The notes: a model not told the origin generated them from the sequence alone. Counted from the first letter of the stretch, positions 8,728 through 20,631 are shown. The stretch: 44,623 nt of DNA from an uncultured Pseudomonadota bacterium (GCA_937123825.1 CAKZKQ010000141.1:1-44623); one strand, 5' to 3'. Numbers and translations: made by a program.

Positions 8728-11574
8728 GTGCAAGACTCCCAACAAGATCCCACACATCCACAGCCCAGCGCCCCGGCCGCGTCCCATCCGCTGATTGAAA
8801 TGGACGGGGTCGAGACCCACAACCTCAAAAAGATCGACGTGCGCATCCCCCACCGAGCGCTGACGGTGATCTCGGGGGTGTCGGGCTCGGGCAAGTCGTC
8901 GCTGGCCTTTGATACCCTCTACGCTGAAGGACAACGCCGCTTTGTCGAGTCGCTGTCGACCTACGCTCGCCAGTTTCTCCAGCGCATGGAGAAACCCCCG
9001 TTGACGCGCGTCCACAACATCTTGCCTGCGGTCGCCCTGCGCCAGAAAAACAGCATCACCCATGCCCGCTCCACGGTCTCTACCCTGACCGAGCTCTCCG
9101 ATCACATCCAGCTCATCTACACCCACATCGGCGTCACCCGCTGTCCGGGCTGCGGCGAGATCGTCCAACGCGACACTCCCACATCGGTGCTCAAAGTGCT
9201 GGCCCAGCAGGACGGCCGCCGCCTGATCTTCATCGCCGACGTCCACGTCCTCTCTGTTCAGACCCCTCAAAAGGTCCTCGAAGATCTGGCCGCCGAAGGG
9301 CACCAGCGGATCTACCTCGACGGCAAGGCGGTCAACATCGCCGACGTCGACGTCGAGCGGCTTCTGGAGCTTAAGTCTTTCCCTGTCGTCATCGACCGCG
9401 TCAAAACCGGCCCCGATGGCCGCAGCCGCCTCCAGGAGGCCATCGAAAACACCTTTGCCCTTGGCGGTGGACGCCTGCGCGTGCTCGATGTCACGGAAAA
9501 AGGCGCCGAGCCCACCGAGCGGATTTTCAAGACGGCCTTTGCCTGCAACAGCTGCGACAAGATCTTCATCCCCCCGCAGCCCGCGCTCTTCTCCTTCAAC
9601 TCACCCATCGGCGCCTGCCCCGAGTGCTCCGGGTTTGGCAAGACCTCGGCCACCGATCCCCGAAAGGTCATCCCAAACCCGGATTTGAGCCTGGAGCAGG
9701 GCGCCGTGGTGGTCTTTGAGACCGACTCCCGGCGCTCCTACCGCAGCAAGCTGCTCAAGTATGCCCGCGACGCCAGCGTCCCCACCGACGTGCCCTTTGG
9801 CCAGCTGCGCCCTGAGGACAAAGACTTCATCCTCCACGGCAAAGGCCGCTTTAAAGGCGTCATGGGCTTCTTTGATCGCCTCAAAGAGAAGCGCCACAAA
9901 CCTCAGAACCGCATCCTCCTTGCCCGCTTCCGGGGTTACACCACGTGCCACGTCTGTGACGGCCAGCGCTTTAGCCCCGAGGCCATGTGCGTCACCGTCG
10001 CTGGCCACACCATCGCCGACTTCTACGGCATGCGCATCCGAGAGGCGCGCGTGGCCTTCGACGACCTCCAACTGACCGAGGCCGAAGCCGAGCGCGTCGA
10101 GCCCTTGCTCGAAGAGGTCAAGGCTCGCCTCTCCTACCTCGATCACGTGGGCCTGGGTTACCTTCACCTCAGCCGCCAGTCGCGGACCCTCTCCGGGGGG
10201 GAGGTGCAGCGGATCCAGTTGACGTCATCGCTGGGGCGGACGTTGACCGACACGCTCTATGTGCTCGACGAACCCACCGCAGGGCTCCACGCCCGCGATA
10301 CGCTGCGCTTGTTGGAGGTCCTCCAGCGGCTGCGCGACATCGGCAACACGGTCGTGGTCGTCGAACACGACCCGGACATGATCAAGGGCGCGGATTGGGC
10401 TGTTGAGTTGGGCCCGTTGGGCGGAGAGCACGGCGGCAAGCTCCTCTATCAGGGCCCGACCAAGGGCTTGATGGGGCTCGACACGCCCACGGGACGCAGC
10501 TTGGAGGACAGGACCCCAGGGCAGCGCTCTTTGCTTGGCGCGTTGGCCTTTGATCCCCAGCGTGATCCCTACGTGGCCGTGTTGGGGGCGGCGCAAAACA
10601 ACCTCCAGGGCATCAACGTGCGCTTTCCGCTCCACAGGCTGACCTGTGTGACGGGGGTGTCGGGCTCGGGCAAGACCAGCCTGGTGCACAAGTGTCTCTT
10701 TGACGCCTGGCGCCGCATGAAGGGCCACAGCGGTGTTGAGGAGCCCTACATCAAGGCGCTCGAAGGGTTTGATGATCTGCGCGACGTGGTCATGATGCGC
10801 CAGGGCGGCCTGGGTCGCTCAAGCCGCAGCACCATCGCCAGCTACTCCAAGGCCTGGGACGCCATCCGAAAGATCTTTGGCGGCCTGCCCGACGCCAAAG
10901 AGCACGGCCTGGGCCCCGGCTCCTTCAGCTTCAACCGCCCCGGAGGGCGTTGTGAGAAGTGTGAGGGCACCGGTCGGCTGGTGATCGAGATGCACTTTAT
11001 GGCCGACATCGAGATCGTCTGCGATGAGTGCGACGGCAAGCGCTTTATGAAGCACGTTTTGGATGTTCGCCAGCGCGGCAAGAACATCAACGACGTGCTG
11101 CGCATGACCGTGCGCGAGGCCCACAAGTTCTTTGCCAGCTCGCGCGCCGTCACCAACCGACTCCAGGCGTTGCTCGATGTGGGTTTGGGGTACTTGAGGC
11201 TCGGTCAGACCACCTCAACCCTCTCTGGGGGAGAGGCGCAGCGCCTCTTGTTGGCCAGCTTCCTGGGTCAAAAGGCGGGCAAAAGCGCCGGCATGCTCTT
11301 CATCTTTGATGAGCCCACCATCGGCCTGCACCTTAAGGACATTGAGGTTTTGCTCGGCGCCATGCGCCGGACCATCGAAGAGGGCCACACGGTCATTGTG
11401 GTCGAGCACAACACCGACTTCATCGCCCAGGCCGATCACATCATCGATCTTGGCCCTGACGGCGGCGACGGGGGCGGGCAGGTGGTCATTGAGGGGACCC
11501 CGGCGCAGGTCGCCGCTTGTCCCGGCAGTTGGACCGGCCTGCATCTGCGCGAGTTGCTCGAAAAGCAGCGCTGA
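8728..11574 (+). CDS. uvrA: UvrA-family ABC ATPase (divergent excinuclease subunit A)
   Basis: From a GTG at 8728 the product is 948 residues, the usual UvrA size. Both ATPase halves are complete: Walker A GVSGSGKSS near residue 50 and GVSGSGKTS near 643, signatures LSGGEVQR near 488 and LSGGEAQR near 832, and DEPT Walker B motifs after each. Both zinc modules are present (CNSC with CPEC near 272-300; CEKC with CDEC near 742-775). A UvrB-binding-like insert follows the first Walker A. UvrA finds DNA damage and loads UvrB. Several stretches normally near-invariant in UvrA are altered (the region after the second Walker A, and the segment before the insert), so this may be a paralogue and not the housekeeping copy. 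No strong ribosome site decides the start. Confidence 0.85.
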   Translation: MQDSQQDPTHPQPSAPAASHPLIEMDGVETHNLKKIDVRIPHRALTVISGVSGSGKSSLAFDTLYAEGQRRFVESLSTYARQFLQRMEKPPLTRVHNILPAVALRQKNSITHARSTVSTLTELSDHIQLIYTHIGVTRCPGCGEIVQRDTPTSVLKVLAQQDGRRLIFIADVHVLSVQTPQKVLEDLAAEGHQRIYLDGKAVNIADVDVERLLELKSFPVVIDRVKTGPDGRSRLQEAIENTFALGGGRLRVLDVTEKGAEPTERIFKTAFACNSCDKIFIPPQPALFSFNSPIGACPECSGFGKTSATDPRKVIPNPDLSLEQGAVVVFETDSRRSYRSKLLKYARDASVPTDVPFGQLRPEDKDFILHGKGRFKGVMGFFDRLKEKRHKPQNRILLARFRGYTTCHVCDGQRFSPEAMCVTVAGHTIADFYGMRIREARVAFDDLQLTEAEAERVEPLLEEVKARLSYLDHVGLGYLHLSRQSRTLSGGEVQRIQLTSSLGRTLTDTLYVLDEPTAGLHARDTLRLLEVLQRLRDIGNTVVVVEHDPDMIKGADWAVELGPLGGEHGGKLLYQGPTKGLMGLDTPTGRSLEDRTPGQRSLLGALAFDPQRDPYVAVLGAAQNNLQGINVRFPLHRLTCVTGVSGSGKTSLVHKCLFDAWRRMKGHSGVEEPYIKALEGFDDLRDVVMMRQGGLGRSSRSTIASYSKAWDAIRKIFGGLPDAKEHGLGPGSFSFNRPGGRCEKCEGTGRLVIEMHFMADIEIVCDECDGKRFMKHVLDVRQRGKNINDVLRMTVREAHKFFASSRAVTNRLQALLDVGLGYLRLGQTTSTLSGGEAQRLLLASFLGQKAGKSAGMLFIFDEPTIGLHLKDIEVLLGAMRRTIEEGHTVIVVEHNTDFIAQADHIIDLGPDGGDGGGQVVIEGTPAQVAACPGSWTGLHLRELLEKQR

Positions 11575-11595
11575 ATCTGCTTTTTTGAGCAAAAG

Positions 11596-11611
11596 GGCGC
11601 TTTTCTGCGCC
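11596..11611 (-). terminator. Weak hairpin between convergent genes
   Basis: GGCGC and GCGCC arms with a 6-base loop lie between the converging uvrA-like gene and the minus-strand gene ending at 11647. On the minus strand the stem is followed by CTTTT. The U tract is short, so this is tentative. Confidence 0.3.
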
Positions 11612-11646
11612 GATGGCGCCGCTTTGGTGGCCGTCAGCGCAGTGGT

Positions 11647-12183
11647 TCAGCTTTTCTTGTTGCCCAGGAAGTTCATCAGGTTGCCGATGCCCCCTGCGCT
11701 CTGGGCCATCTGGGCCATTTCAGCCATCTGCTCGGGTTTGATGCCCAGGCTACGGGCCAGACTTTCAGGATCTGAAGCCACGCGCGCGCCCATGGGAATG
11801 AGCCCTTCGATGGTTTGTTGGCGTTTGAGCGGCAGCTCGCTGCCGTAGAGGAAGCCCAGCATAAAGGCCTGGAAGAGGGCGCCCTGCGCTTTGACATCGG
11901 CGGGCGGCGGCCAGATGCTGCTCTGCTCGGCGATGGCTTTGACGCCGCCCCAGGTCACCTGACCGTCGATGTGGGCCATGGCGTAGGCCTTGGCCATGTA
12001 GAGCAGGCAGCGGTTGGGGAAGGCCGGGTGGTTGATGTCGGGCGGCAGCGTGCTGCCGCAGCGCTTCTCCAGGGCTTTGGCCATGCGACCGGCGGCCTCG
12101 GCTTCAACCGTTTGCTTGAAGGCTTCACCGGCCTGCTTGAAAAAGCTCATGATGGCCGGATCGAGCATGGAAGGCGAAAACAT
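11647..12183 (-). CDS. Conserved-looking hypothetical protein, 178 residues
   Basis: I do not recognise a family. The start at 12183 is well supported by AAGGAG six bases upstream. The protein looks soluble and mostly helical, with no signal peptide or membrane helix. A central part contains a TWGGVKAIAEQ segment, and the C-terminal third is Met/Ala/Gln-rich, ending in a Gly-rich GGIGN stretch and a basic tail. The pattern is reminiscent of small cytosolic helical proteins, but no function can be assigned. It is divergent from priA, with a perfect dyad at 12271-12286 between them. Confidence 0.7.
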   Translation of the reverse strand: MFSPSMLDPAIMSFFKQAGEAFKQTVEAEAAGRMAKALEKRCGSTLPPDINHPAFPNRCLLYMAKAYAMAHIDGQVTWGGVKAIAEQSSIWPPPADVKAQGALFQAFMLGFLYGSELPLKRQQTIEGLIPMGARVASDPESLARSLGIKPEQMAEMAQMAQSAGGIGNLMNFLGNKKS

Positions 12184-12270
12184 GGTCAACTCCTTGATCG
12201 GGGCGAAAGGTCGGCCAGAACACACAAGTCTCTGGACACCCTGCGCGCAGATGGGAGACAGAACCTACCT

Positions 12271-12286
12271 CTTGCACTGGTGCAAG
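12271..12286. promoter_or_regulatory. Perfect dyad in the divergent region upstream of priA
   Basis: Arms CTTGCAC and GTGCAAG flank a 2-base centre, midway between the hypothetical gene starting at 12183 and priA. The position suits an operator shared by both genes; no regulator is known. Confidence 0.4.
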
Positions 12287-12326
12287 GCAATGTGCAGCCG
12301 TTGAAGGTCTGGACATTTGTGCATGT

Positions 12327-12352
12327 CTCTGGCAGTTTAAGGGGTGCCAGAG
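12327..12352 (+). promoter_or_regulatory. Hairpin just upstream of priA
   Basis: Perfect 8-base arms CTCTGGCA and TGCCAGAG surround a 10-base loop that contains AAGGGG. If transcribed, the stem would end about 27 bases before the likely priA start, so it could be a leader structure or a second operator. Confidence 0.35.
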
Positions 12353-12379
12353 GGTGTGGCCTGTGCTGGAGGACGAAGA

Positions 12380-14995
<2,616 letters not shown>

Positions 14996-15003
14996 GGGAA
15001 AGC

Positions 15004-15567
15004 ATGCGCTTTGACGCCAAAGGGCCGCTGCGGATCATCATCGGGGCCGGGGAGCAGCGCTACGACGGCTGGATCGCCACGCAGCAAGAAGACCTGGACC
15101 TGCTCGATCCGCGCGGTTGGACCCGTCATTTTCCCGATCGAAGGGTGGATGCGTTCCTGTGCGAGCATGTTTGGGAGCATTTGACCGAGCAAGAGGGGCG
15201 CCGGGCGGCCCGACATTGCTTTGAAGTGCTTAAACCCGGCGGTCATCTGCGCTGCGCGGTCCCCGACGCCAACTTTCCAGACCCAGCCTACCAGCAGATG
15301 GTGCAAATCGGCGGTCCTGGGCCTGCAGATCACCCCGCTGCGGACCATAAGATCGTCTATGACCATGTGTTGTTGGCGGATGTCTTTCAGAGCGCAGGCT
15401 TTGAGGTGGACTTGTTGGAGCACTGCGACGCCAGCGGTCGCTTCCATTACCACCAGTGGTCACCCGATGACGGCCCGATCTACCGCTCACTCTTGTCGGA
15501 TCACCGAAACAAGGGCGGCAAGCTGGGGTTTGTGTCGTTGATCTTGGATGCGCGCAAGCCTTTTTAA
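15004..15567 (+). CDS. Class I SAM-dependent methyltransferase-like protein
   Basis: This 187-residue protein resembles small methyltransferases of the Methyltransf_11 type. A truncated motif I (IIIGAGEQRYDGWI) opens the protein. The acidic strand-2 region lies near residue 33 (EDLDLLD). The post-motif CEHVWEHL is followed by CFEVLKPGGHLRCAVPD, the usual motif III to strand-5 segment. Motif I is less glycine-rich than normal, so SAM binding should be tested. It starts eight bases after priA behind AGGGGAAAG and is probably co-transcribed with it. The substrate is unknown; similar proteins often act on sugars or lipids in surface polysaccharide loci, but nothing here supports a particular one. 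Confidence 0.7.
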   Translation: MRFDAKGPLRIIIGAGEQRYDGWIATQQEDLDLLDPRGWTRHFPDRRVDAFLCEHVWEHLTEQEGRRAARHCFEVLKPGGHLRCAVPDANFPDPAYQQMVQIGGPGPADHPAADHKIVYDHVLLADVFQSAGFEVDLLEHCDASGRFHYHQWSPDDGPIYRSLLSDHRNKGGKLGFVSLILDARKPF

Positions 15568-15584
15568 AGCGTTGGGTGGGGTGA

Positions 15585-15827
15585 TCAGGGTTTGCAGAAG
15601 CGGGCCCAGTCATCGTGGCGTGGTTCGAAGGGCTTGGGGCTGGCCTTCCAGGTGGTTCGCGTGGCGGGCAGCACCGTTTTGCCCTTGGCATCGACCACCA
15701 TCGCGTAGACTTCGCTGGTGCACTGCTCCAATTCCACACACGATGGGCTCTTGTCGTCGCGCGGATCGTTCCAGGCGACCGTAAAGTGTTCCCCGTAAGC
15801 CCAGATTCGGGCGGTGCCCGCGATGGT
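15585..15827 (-). pseudogene. In-phase C-terminal extension beyond the TAG codon
   Basis: Immediately after the TAG the same phase reads 80 residues to TGA at 15585-15587. It includes ARIWAYGEHFTVAWND and EVYAMVVDAKGKTVLPATRTT, with two Cys eight apart (SCVELEQC region). These look like one more beta-propeller blade of the upstream protein. No ribosome site or start codon introduces it. It is either the lost C terminus of a disrupted gene, a readthrough product, or evidence of a base-call error at 15828-15830. Confidence 0.6.
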
Positions 15828-17381
15828 CTAGGACAGACGCCTTGCTTTGCCCTTGGTGGGGACAAAGAAGAGGCCCTTGGAGCGGTGGTAGAAGATGCTG
15901 CCCATGGTGCCGTCGTCCATCCAGGCGGCGTCGCCCCTGTGGGGCGTGTTTCGATCGGTGGGGCTGATGGCGATGACCGCCCCCCGGTGGCCGCCCAGCG
16001 TCATGCTCTGGCGGTAAAAGCCCATGGTGTCTCCTGCGACTTGGTGATCGACGCCGCTGTCCACGTAGGCCAGGTGCAGGCTCTGTCCTTGGATGTCAAA
16101 GGCCTGGGTGCCTGCCGCGTCGCCTGTGATGGTGATGGAGGGCTGGGTGGCTGCGCCATCGGCGCGCAGCGGTTGAAACATGCGCTCGTTGTGGGCGGTC
16201 TGCCAGGAGGCCATAAACCCGCTGGGTGTGGGGACCAGCAAGGGGGAGCCAAAGGCCTTGTTGAAGAGCGGCTTGGGGCTGGAGATCGGATTGCCGCGCA
16301 GGTCCAGCGCGCGATAGAGCCAGGGGCCACCCTTGGATTCGGGGCCTTCGTAGATGAGCCCCAGAGTGTTGTTGTGGCGAGCCATGGCCAGCACGTAGGG
16401 GTTGCCCGGGGCGGCGGAGATGAGCTTGGCGCTGCGGGGGGTTAATGCTGTGCCGTTGATCTCAAGAAAGACCGTGCGGACCTCGCGGCCCCCAACAGCG
16501 CCGGGGGAGTGTGCGATGACCAGACCGCCGGGGACGTGCACTGCGGTGATGTGGCCAACCGAGTTGCTGGGGTTGTCAGCGACCACAACGGCCGCCCCAA
16601 GCGCCTTGCCCTTTGCATCCAGGCGCTGGGCCAGGAGCTTTCCGCTGGCCATCGTTTTCTGATTCTGTTCTCGGTGCTCGTAGAGGCTGCCCAGTGACAC
16701 ATAGCCTTCAGAGAGGTCATTGGGGTTTACCGGGGCGATGTGGCCCGGTGAGAGATCCGCGTAATGGTTGGTTTGGAGCGCCGCGAGTTGGTCGCTGCGG
16801 CATTGCCACAGTTTGGCGTCACCGCCGCGTATGGTCAGGGTGACGGCGTTGGAGACCAACTCCATGTCATCGGCCCCGGCGATCCCCTTGATCTTATAGC
16901 GCACGCGGACCTTGTGTTTGCCAGGCAGCGCTTCGGGCAAAACCTTGGTGTAGGGCATGAAGCTGCCCTGGTTGGAGAGCAGAATCTGGGCTCCAGCGCC
17001 CACTTTGAGGATGTCTGCGGCGGGTTTGAGGGCATTGGTCAGCCCGCAGCGCCCAGGATCGGGGAAGCCCAGCGGTGATGCGATGGGTTGGCCCTGGTTG
17101 TCGAGGTACTCAAGGCTGTATTTGGGCTGGCGCATGTCATCCCAGGAGCCATCGAGCGGTCTGACCAGATGAACGGCCTTGGCGCCGGTGTTGCGGGCAT
17201 GGAGCTTGATCTTCAACTCGTCGCCGACCGTGAGCGTGGTCTTTTGGACGCTCAACTCCAGCTTCACCGAGCTTTTGGGCGCTGCGGGCGCCATGGGCGC
17301 ACTCTTGAGGTTGCTGGCTGCGCCGACAATCAGCACAAAGGCGGCGCAAGCGGCGATGATCCAGGGCAATCGGTTTGGCAT
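15828..17381 (-). CDS. Secreted or membrane-anchored repeat protein, ended early by an in-frame TAG
   Basis: From ATG 17381 the product has a signal peptide or single anchor (about residues 5-26), then a beta-rich domain starting with VKLELSVQKTTLTVGDELKIKLHARN, like Ig-type domains that report secreted assembly. The rest is about 350 residues of propeller-like blades, with repeated alternation of short beta strands and Gly/Pro turns. The frame is closed by TAG at 15828-15830, but it continues in phase for 80 more sensible codons to TGA at 15585 (see the following entry), so the protein is probably truncated. It runs convergent with the methyltransferase gene. I recognise no named family; a surface or periplasmic role is inferred from the signal. 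Confidence 0.65.
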   Translation of the reverse strand: MPNRLPWIIAACAAFVLIVGAASNLKSAPMAPAAPKSSVKLELSVQKTTLTVGDELKIKLHARNTGAKAVHLVRPLDGSWDDMRQPKYSLEYLDNQGQPIASPLGFPDPGRCGLTNALKPAADILKVGAGAQILLSNQGSFMPYTKVLPEALPGKHKVRVRYKIKGIAGADDMELVSNAVTLTIRGGDAKLWQCRSDQLAALQTNHYADLSPGHIAPVNPNDLSEGYVSLGSLYEHREQNQKTMASGKLLAQRLDAKGKALGAAVVVADNPSNSVGHITAVHVPGGLVIAHSPGAVGGREVRTVFLEINGTALTPRSAKLISAAPGNPYVLAMARHNNTLGLIYEGPESKGGPWLYRALDLRGNPISSPKPLFNKAFGSPLLVPTPSGFMASWQTAHNERMFQPLRADGAATQPSITITGDAAGTQAFDIQGQSLHLAYVDSGVDHQVAGDTMGFYRQSMTLGGHRGAVIAISPTDRNTPHRGDAAWMDDGTMGSIFYHRSKGLFFVPTKGKARRLS

Positions 17382-17762
17382 GGTGAGGCTCACGCGTTCA
17401 CATCGTTTTGGCGTTGGCGAGCCAAAAGTAAGGCTTTTGGTGCAAAACGAAACCCACGACGCCTGATTATGATCCCTTCGGTGATGTTGGCGCAGGCTTT
17501 CGCCTCTTGTGGGCCATCTGCATGTGGGCTCAGCAAGCACTGTTGGAGTTGACCCATAAAACGCGGTCGCTGCGAGTGCTCTTGCGGTGTGTGTGTCTTT
17601 TTTGACCTTGTTGCTTCGCGGTTCACTTGGTTGTTTGAATTTGCAAGTGTTTTACTGTATGGGTTTGGCATTTGCGTGGTCCCTTTGGTGTGTGCCCGGT
17701 TCTGCACTCACAAACGCTCTGGGAGATGTTTGAGCGCTTTGTGGTCATTTGTGGGGGTCTCT
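17382..17762. other. Divergent intergenic region, comparatively AT-rich
   Basis: About 380 bases between the secreted repeat protein (minus) and the MopE lipoprotein (plus). It is noticeably T-rich, and it must hold two divergent promoters. A continuous frame extends the plus-strand gene upstream to 17589, but the encoded residues are hydrophobic and Cys-rich and look non-coding. I see no dyad or clear -35/-10 pair that I would defend. Confidence 0.5.
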
Positions 17763-19745
17763 GTGGCTTTCTTTCGATTCTCGTGTGTTCTTTTGGTTTG
17801 TTGTCTGGCGGCTCTGAGCGGGTGTGGCGCTGATGAAGATAAGGGTGATGGCGAGCTGTCTGTGGATTGCACGCTCAATTCGGATTGTGGCCAGGACCAG
17901 ATTTGCCAAAACAATCGGTGTGTAGAGGGGAGGTCTTGCGAAGGAGACGACTGCCCGTGCGCCAGCGATGAGGATTGTTCGTCTGGACTTTTGTGCGAGG
18001 TCAGCACCGGCGACTGTTTTGAACCGGAGTGCGAGCGCGATCGCGAGTGTGGCATCGGTCAAATTTGTGAAGGCGGACGGTGTTTGACCGACACCGCTGA
18101 GGATCGGGATCAGGACGGTGTGCCTGACTTGGAAGATTCTTGCCCCGATGTGGCCAACGCCGACCAGGAAGACAACGACGGCGATGGCCAGGGCGATGCA
18201 TGCGACACCGATGATGACAACGACGGCATCGAAGACGATGAGGACAACTGTCCGTTGGCCTCCAACGAAGATCAAACCGACACAGACGGAGATGGGCAGG
18301 GCGACGCCTGTGGCGCTGATAACGACGGGGATTCTATTGGTGATGATGAAGACAACTGCCCGTTGATCGCCAACGAAGACCAGACCGACACGGACGAGGA
18401 CGGCCAGGGCGACGCTTGTGATGCAGACGACGACGGGGACAATGACCCCGACGACAGCGATTGCGCGCCTCTGAACCGCAACATCAATCACAACGCGCTT
18501 GAAGCGTGCAACGGCCTTGATGACGATTGTGATGGGGACGTCGACGAGGGTTCTGGAAACGACGGCTGTCAGAATTTTTATGTGGACGGTGACGGTGACG
18601 GGTTTGGTCAGGGCAATCCCCAGTGCCTTTGTGCTCCTGACGGTGAATTTGTTGTTCAAGAACTGGGCGACTGCGACGACGATGATCGAAACGCCAACCC
18701 CGACGCTCAAGAGTCTTGCAACGACAAGGACGACAACTGCGACGGAGCGATTGACGAGTTGTGGGAACCCGAAAAGGGCACGGCGTGCGACAGCCCTGAC
18801 GACGTGGATCAGTGTCTGGGTGGGGCGCTGGTTTGCACCGAAGATCAGCAGGGTCTGCGTTGCAGCGATGGTCCTGAACCCGACAGTGATCCCGAGGTCT
18901 GTGATGGTGGGGACAATGACTGTGACGATGTTGTGGATGAAGGCTTCGCGCTGGGGGTTGAGTGCACTGTGGGACGAGGCGCTTGTCAAAACACCGGCAC
19001 CACCATCTGCAACCCAGACAACGCTCAAGACACCATCTGCAACGTGGGTCCTCTGGCTCCGGGCGTAGAAATGTGTGGGGACGACATCGACAACGATTGT
19101 GATGGCAGGATCGATGAGGGGTTTGATGAGCTGAACGACCCGTGCACCATCGACACGAACGTGGGCATGTGCCGCGAGGGCACGTTTGCCTGCGCTGGGG
19201 AGGACCTGATTTGCGAGGCAGACTTTGCCCCCTTCAGCGTCGATGAAATCTGTGACGACCAGGACAACGATTGCGATGGGGAGACCGACGAGGACGGTCA
19301 GTGGCCCGACCCCGACGACCACGAGCCAAACAACACGTTTTTTGAAGGTCTGCCCAACTCAGGCCCCGAATTCGACACCGTCACGTCCCTCCAGTATTTC
19401 TCCTCCAGCGCCAACTTTCACAACGCAAGCGACACCGACACCTACGTCGCCGAAGGGATCCCTGGCTTTTCAAGGTTCTTGCTCTGCCGCCTGCGGAACA
19501 TGCCGTCGGTGAACATGGAGGCCCGAATCCGGGTTTCTTTGATTGGAGTGCAGGGCCGTCCTGTGATTGGGGATCGAAGCGCCAACCTGAGCAACGATGA
19601 GGTCTATCTGGAGTCCTTGAGCAACACCAACGGGGCGTTGCCTCCCTATCAATTTGCCATCTCGGTGGATGCCAGAAGCGGGATCGGGCCTTGCTTCAGC
19701 ACGTATGAGGTTGAGTGTAAGTTCAGCAGTCGCAGGGCTTGGTAA
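17763..19745 (+). CDS. Lipoprotein with thrombospondin type-3 and MopE-type calcium/copper-binding repeats
   Basis: With GTG 17763 as start, the product begins with an ideal lipoprotein signal (one Arg, a hydrophobic core, lipobox ALSGC), so I prefer it to the open frame from 17589. After a Cys-rich region resembling EB or Dickkopf modules, three thrombospondin type-3 calcium repeats follow (DxDxDGxxDxxDNCP pattern). Then come five MopE-like units with the form CNGxDDDCDGxxDEG, and a C-terminal beta domain without repeats. MopE motifs are common in myxobacterial surface proteins. The protein is predicted to be surface-exposed and to bind Ca2+ through its Asp-rich loops. It is followed by the ThuA-like gene on the same strand. 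Confidence 0.82.
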   Translation: MAFFRFSCVLLVCCLAALSGCGADEDKGDGELSVDCTLNSDCGQDQICQNNRCVEGRSCEGDDCPCASDEDCSSGLLCEVSTGDCFEPECERDRECGIGQICEGGRCLTDTAEDRDQDGVPDLEDSCPDVANADQEDNDGDGQGDACDTDDDNDGIEDDEDNCPLASNEDQTDTDGDGQGDACGADNDGDSIGDDEDNCPLIANEDQTDTDEDGQGDACDADDDGDNDPDDSDCAPLNRNINHNALEACNGLDDDCDGDVDEGSGNDGCQNFYVDGDGDGFGQGNPQCLCAPDGEFVVQELGDCDDDDRNANPDAQESCNDKDDNCDGAIDELWEPEKGTACDSPDDVDQCLGGALVCTEDQQGLRCSDGPEPDSDPEVCDGGDNDCDDVVDEGFALGVECTVGRGACQNTGTTICNPDNAQDTICNVGPLAPGVEMCGDDIDNDCDGRIDEGFDELNDPCTIDTNVGMCREGTFACAGEDLICEADFAPFSVDEICDDQDNDCDGETDEDGQWPDPDDHEPNNTFFEGLPNSGPEFDTVTSLQYFSSSANFHNASDTDTYVAEGIPGFSRFLLCRLRNMPSVNMEARIRVSLIGVQGRPVIGDRSANLSNDEVYLESLSNTNGALPPYQFAISVDARSGIGPCFSTYEVECKFSSRRAW

Positions 19746-19808
19746 AAATGATGTGAAACCAATTCGGGGGTGGGGCGTTTGAACCCTGTGAACCACAGGA
19801 GGCCCCCG

Positions 19809-20618
19809 ATGCTCAACCCACTCGCCGCTGCCTTTTTGACCGCCATCACTGTGCTTTTGATGACGCTGCCCGCCTCTGCTGGCCCCAAAGTCCTGCTCTT
19901 GTGGGACATCAAGGGCCCATTGACCGAGGCCCTTGAAGAAGCCATGGCCCAGGCCGGGCTTGAGGTCGTTTACAGCGACGCCAACGAGTCGGGTTGGGAT
20001 GGGCAAAACCCCAGTTTGAAGGGCATCGACGTGGTCGTGCACCTCAACGGCACCACCTGGCGCACGGAGATGCCGGTGGCCGGGCAGCGCGCCTTGGTCA
20101 ACTTTGTCAAAAACGGTGGCGGATACATCCACCACGAGTGGAACTCCTACCAGATGGGCGTCGGCCAGATGCTGGCCATGCGCGACATCATCCTCTTTGA
20201 CCGCACGTCGGGGTACGCGGGCGACATCATCATCACCCGCAACAAGGACACCGAGGCGCTGCACCCCGTGACCTGGGAGGTGCCGCCGGTCTTTAAGATG
20301 CGTGGCAGCTCCAACATCGGCAAAGCGCACGTCTTTGAGACCGATCCCGTGGTGGTGCTGGCCAAAGATCAGCATGACAACGACGCGATCGCCGTCAGGC
20401 AGTGGGGGTTGGGGCGCGTGGTGGGCTTTCACCACGGTGGAAACTGGGAGAACGCCACCCACGGCGAGATTTTGTCGAGCCGCGAAGCGCGCCAGCTCTT
20501 TGTGGACGCTGTGCGTTGGGCGCATGGGTGCACGCGGGCCTTTAGGAAGGGGGAGCGCGAGGCGGTTTGTAAGAAGATAGAGGCGCGCAGGGGCGATTCG
20601 CGCGCTGGTGAGCGCTGA
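19809..20618 (+). CDS. Secreted ThuA-like (trehalose-utilisation/glutamine amidotransferase fold) protein
   Basis: ATG 19809 has AGGAGG behind it. The 269-residue product starts with a signal peptide cleaved near PASAG. The mature protein begins KVLLLWDIKGPLTEAL and then DVVVHLNGT, an alternating strand-helix pattern, followed by a GGGYIHHEWNS segment and a VVGFHHGGNWENATHG segment, as in the ThuA family. ThuA proteins share the class I glutamine amidotransferase fold but their activity is mostly unknown. The HHGG and HHEW pairs could bind metal. The highly charged C terminus after residue 245 is not part of the family. It is 63 bases downstream of the MopE lipoprotein. Confidence 0.7.
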   Translation: MLNPLAAAFLTAITVLLMTLPASAGPKVLLLWDIKGPLTEALEEAMAQAGLEVVYSDANESGWDGQNPSLKGIDVVVHLNGTTWRTEMPVAGQRALVNFVKNGGGYIHHEWNSYQMGVGQMLAMRDIILFDRTSGYAGDIIITRNKDTEALHPVTWEVPPVFKMRGSSNIGKAHVFETDPVVVLAKDQHDNDAIAVRQWGLGRVVGFHHGGNWENATHGEILSSREARQLFVDAVRWAHGCTRAFRKGEREAVCKKIEARRGDSRAGER

Positions 20619-20631
20619 TGGCGTCTTGAAT

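Noticed and set aside
17589..17762. N-terminal extension of the MopE lipoprotein
   Set aside because: It would put about 58 hydrophobic, Cys-rich residues ahead of a complete lipoprotein signal; the inner GTG start is simpler.
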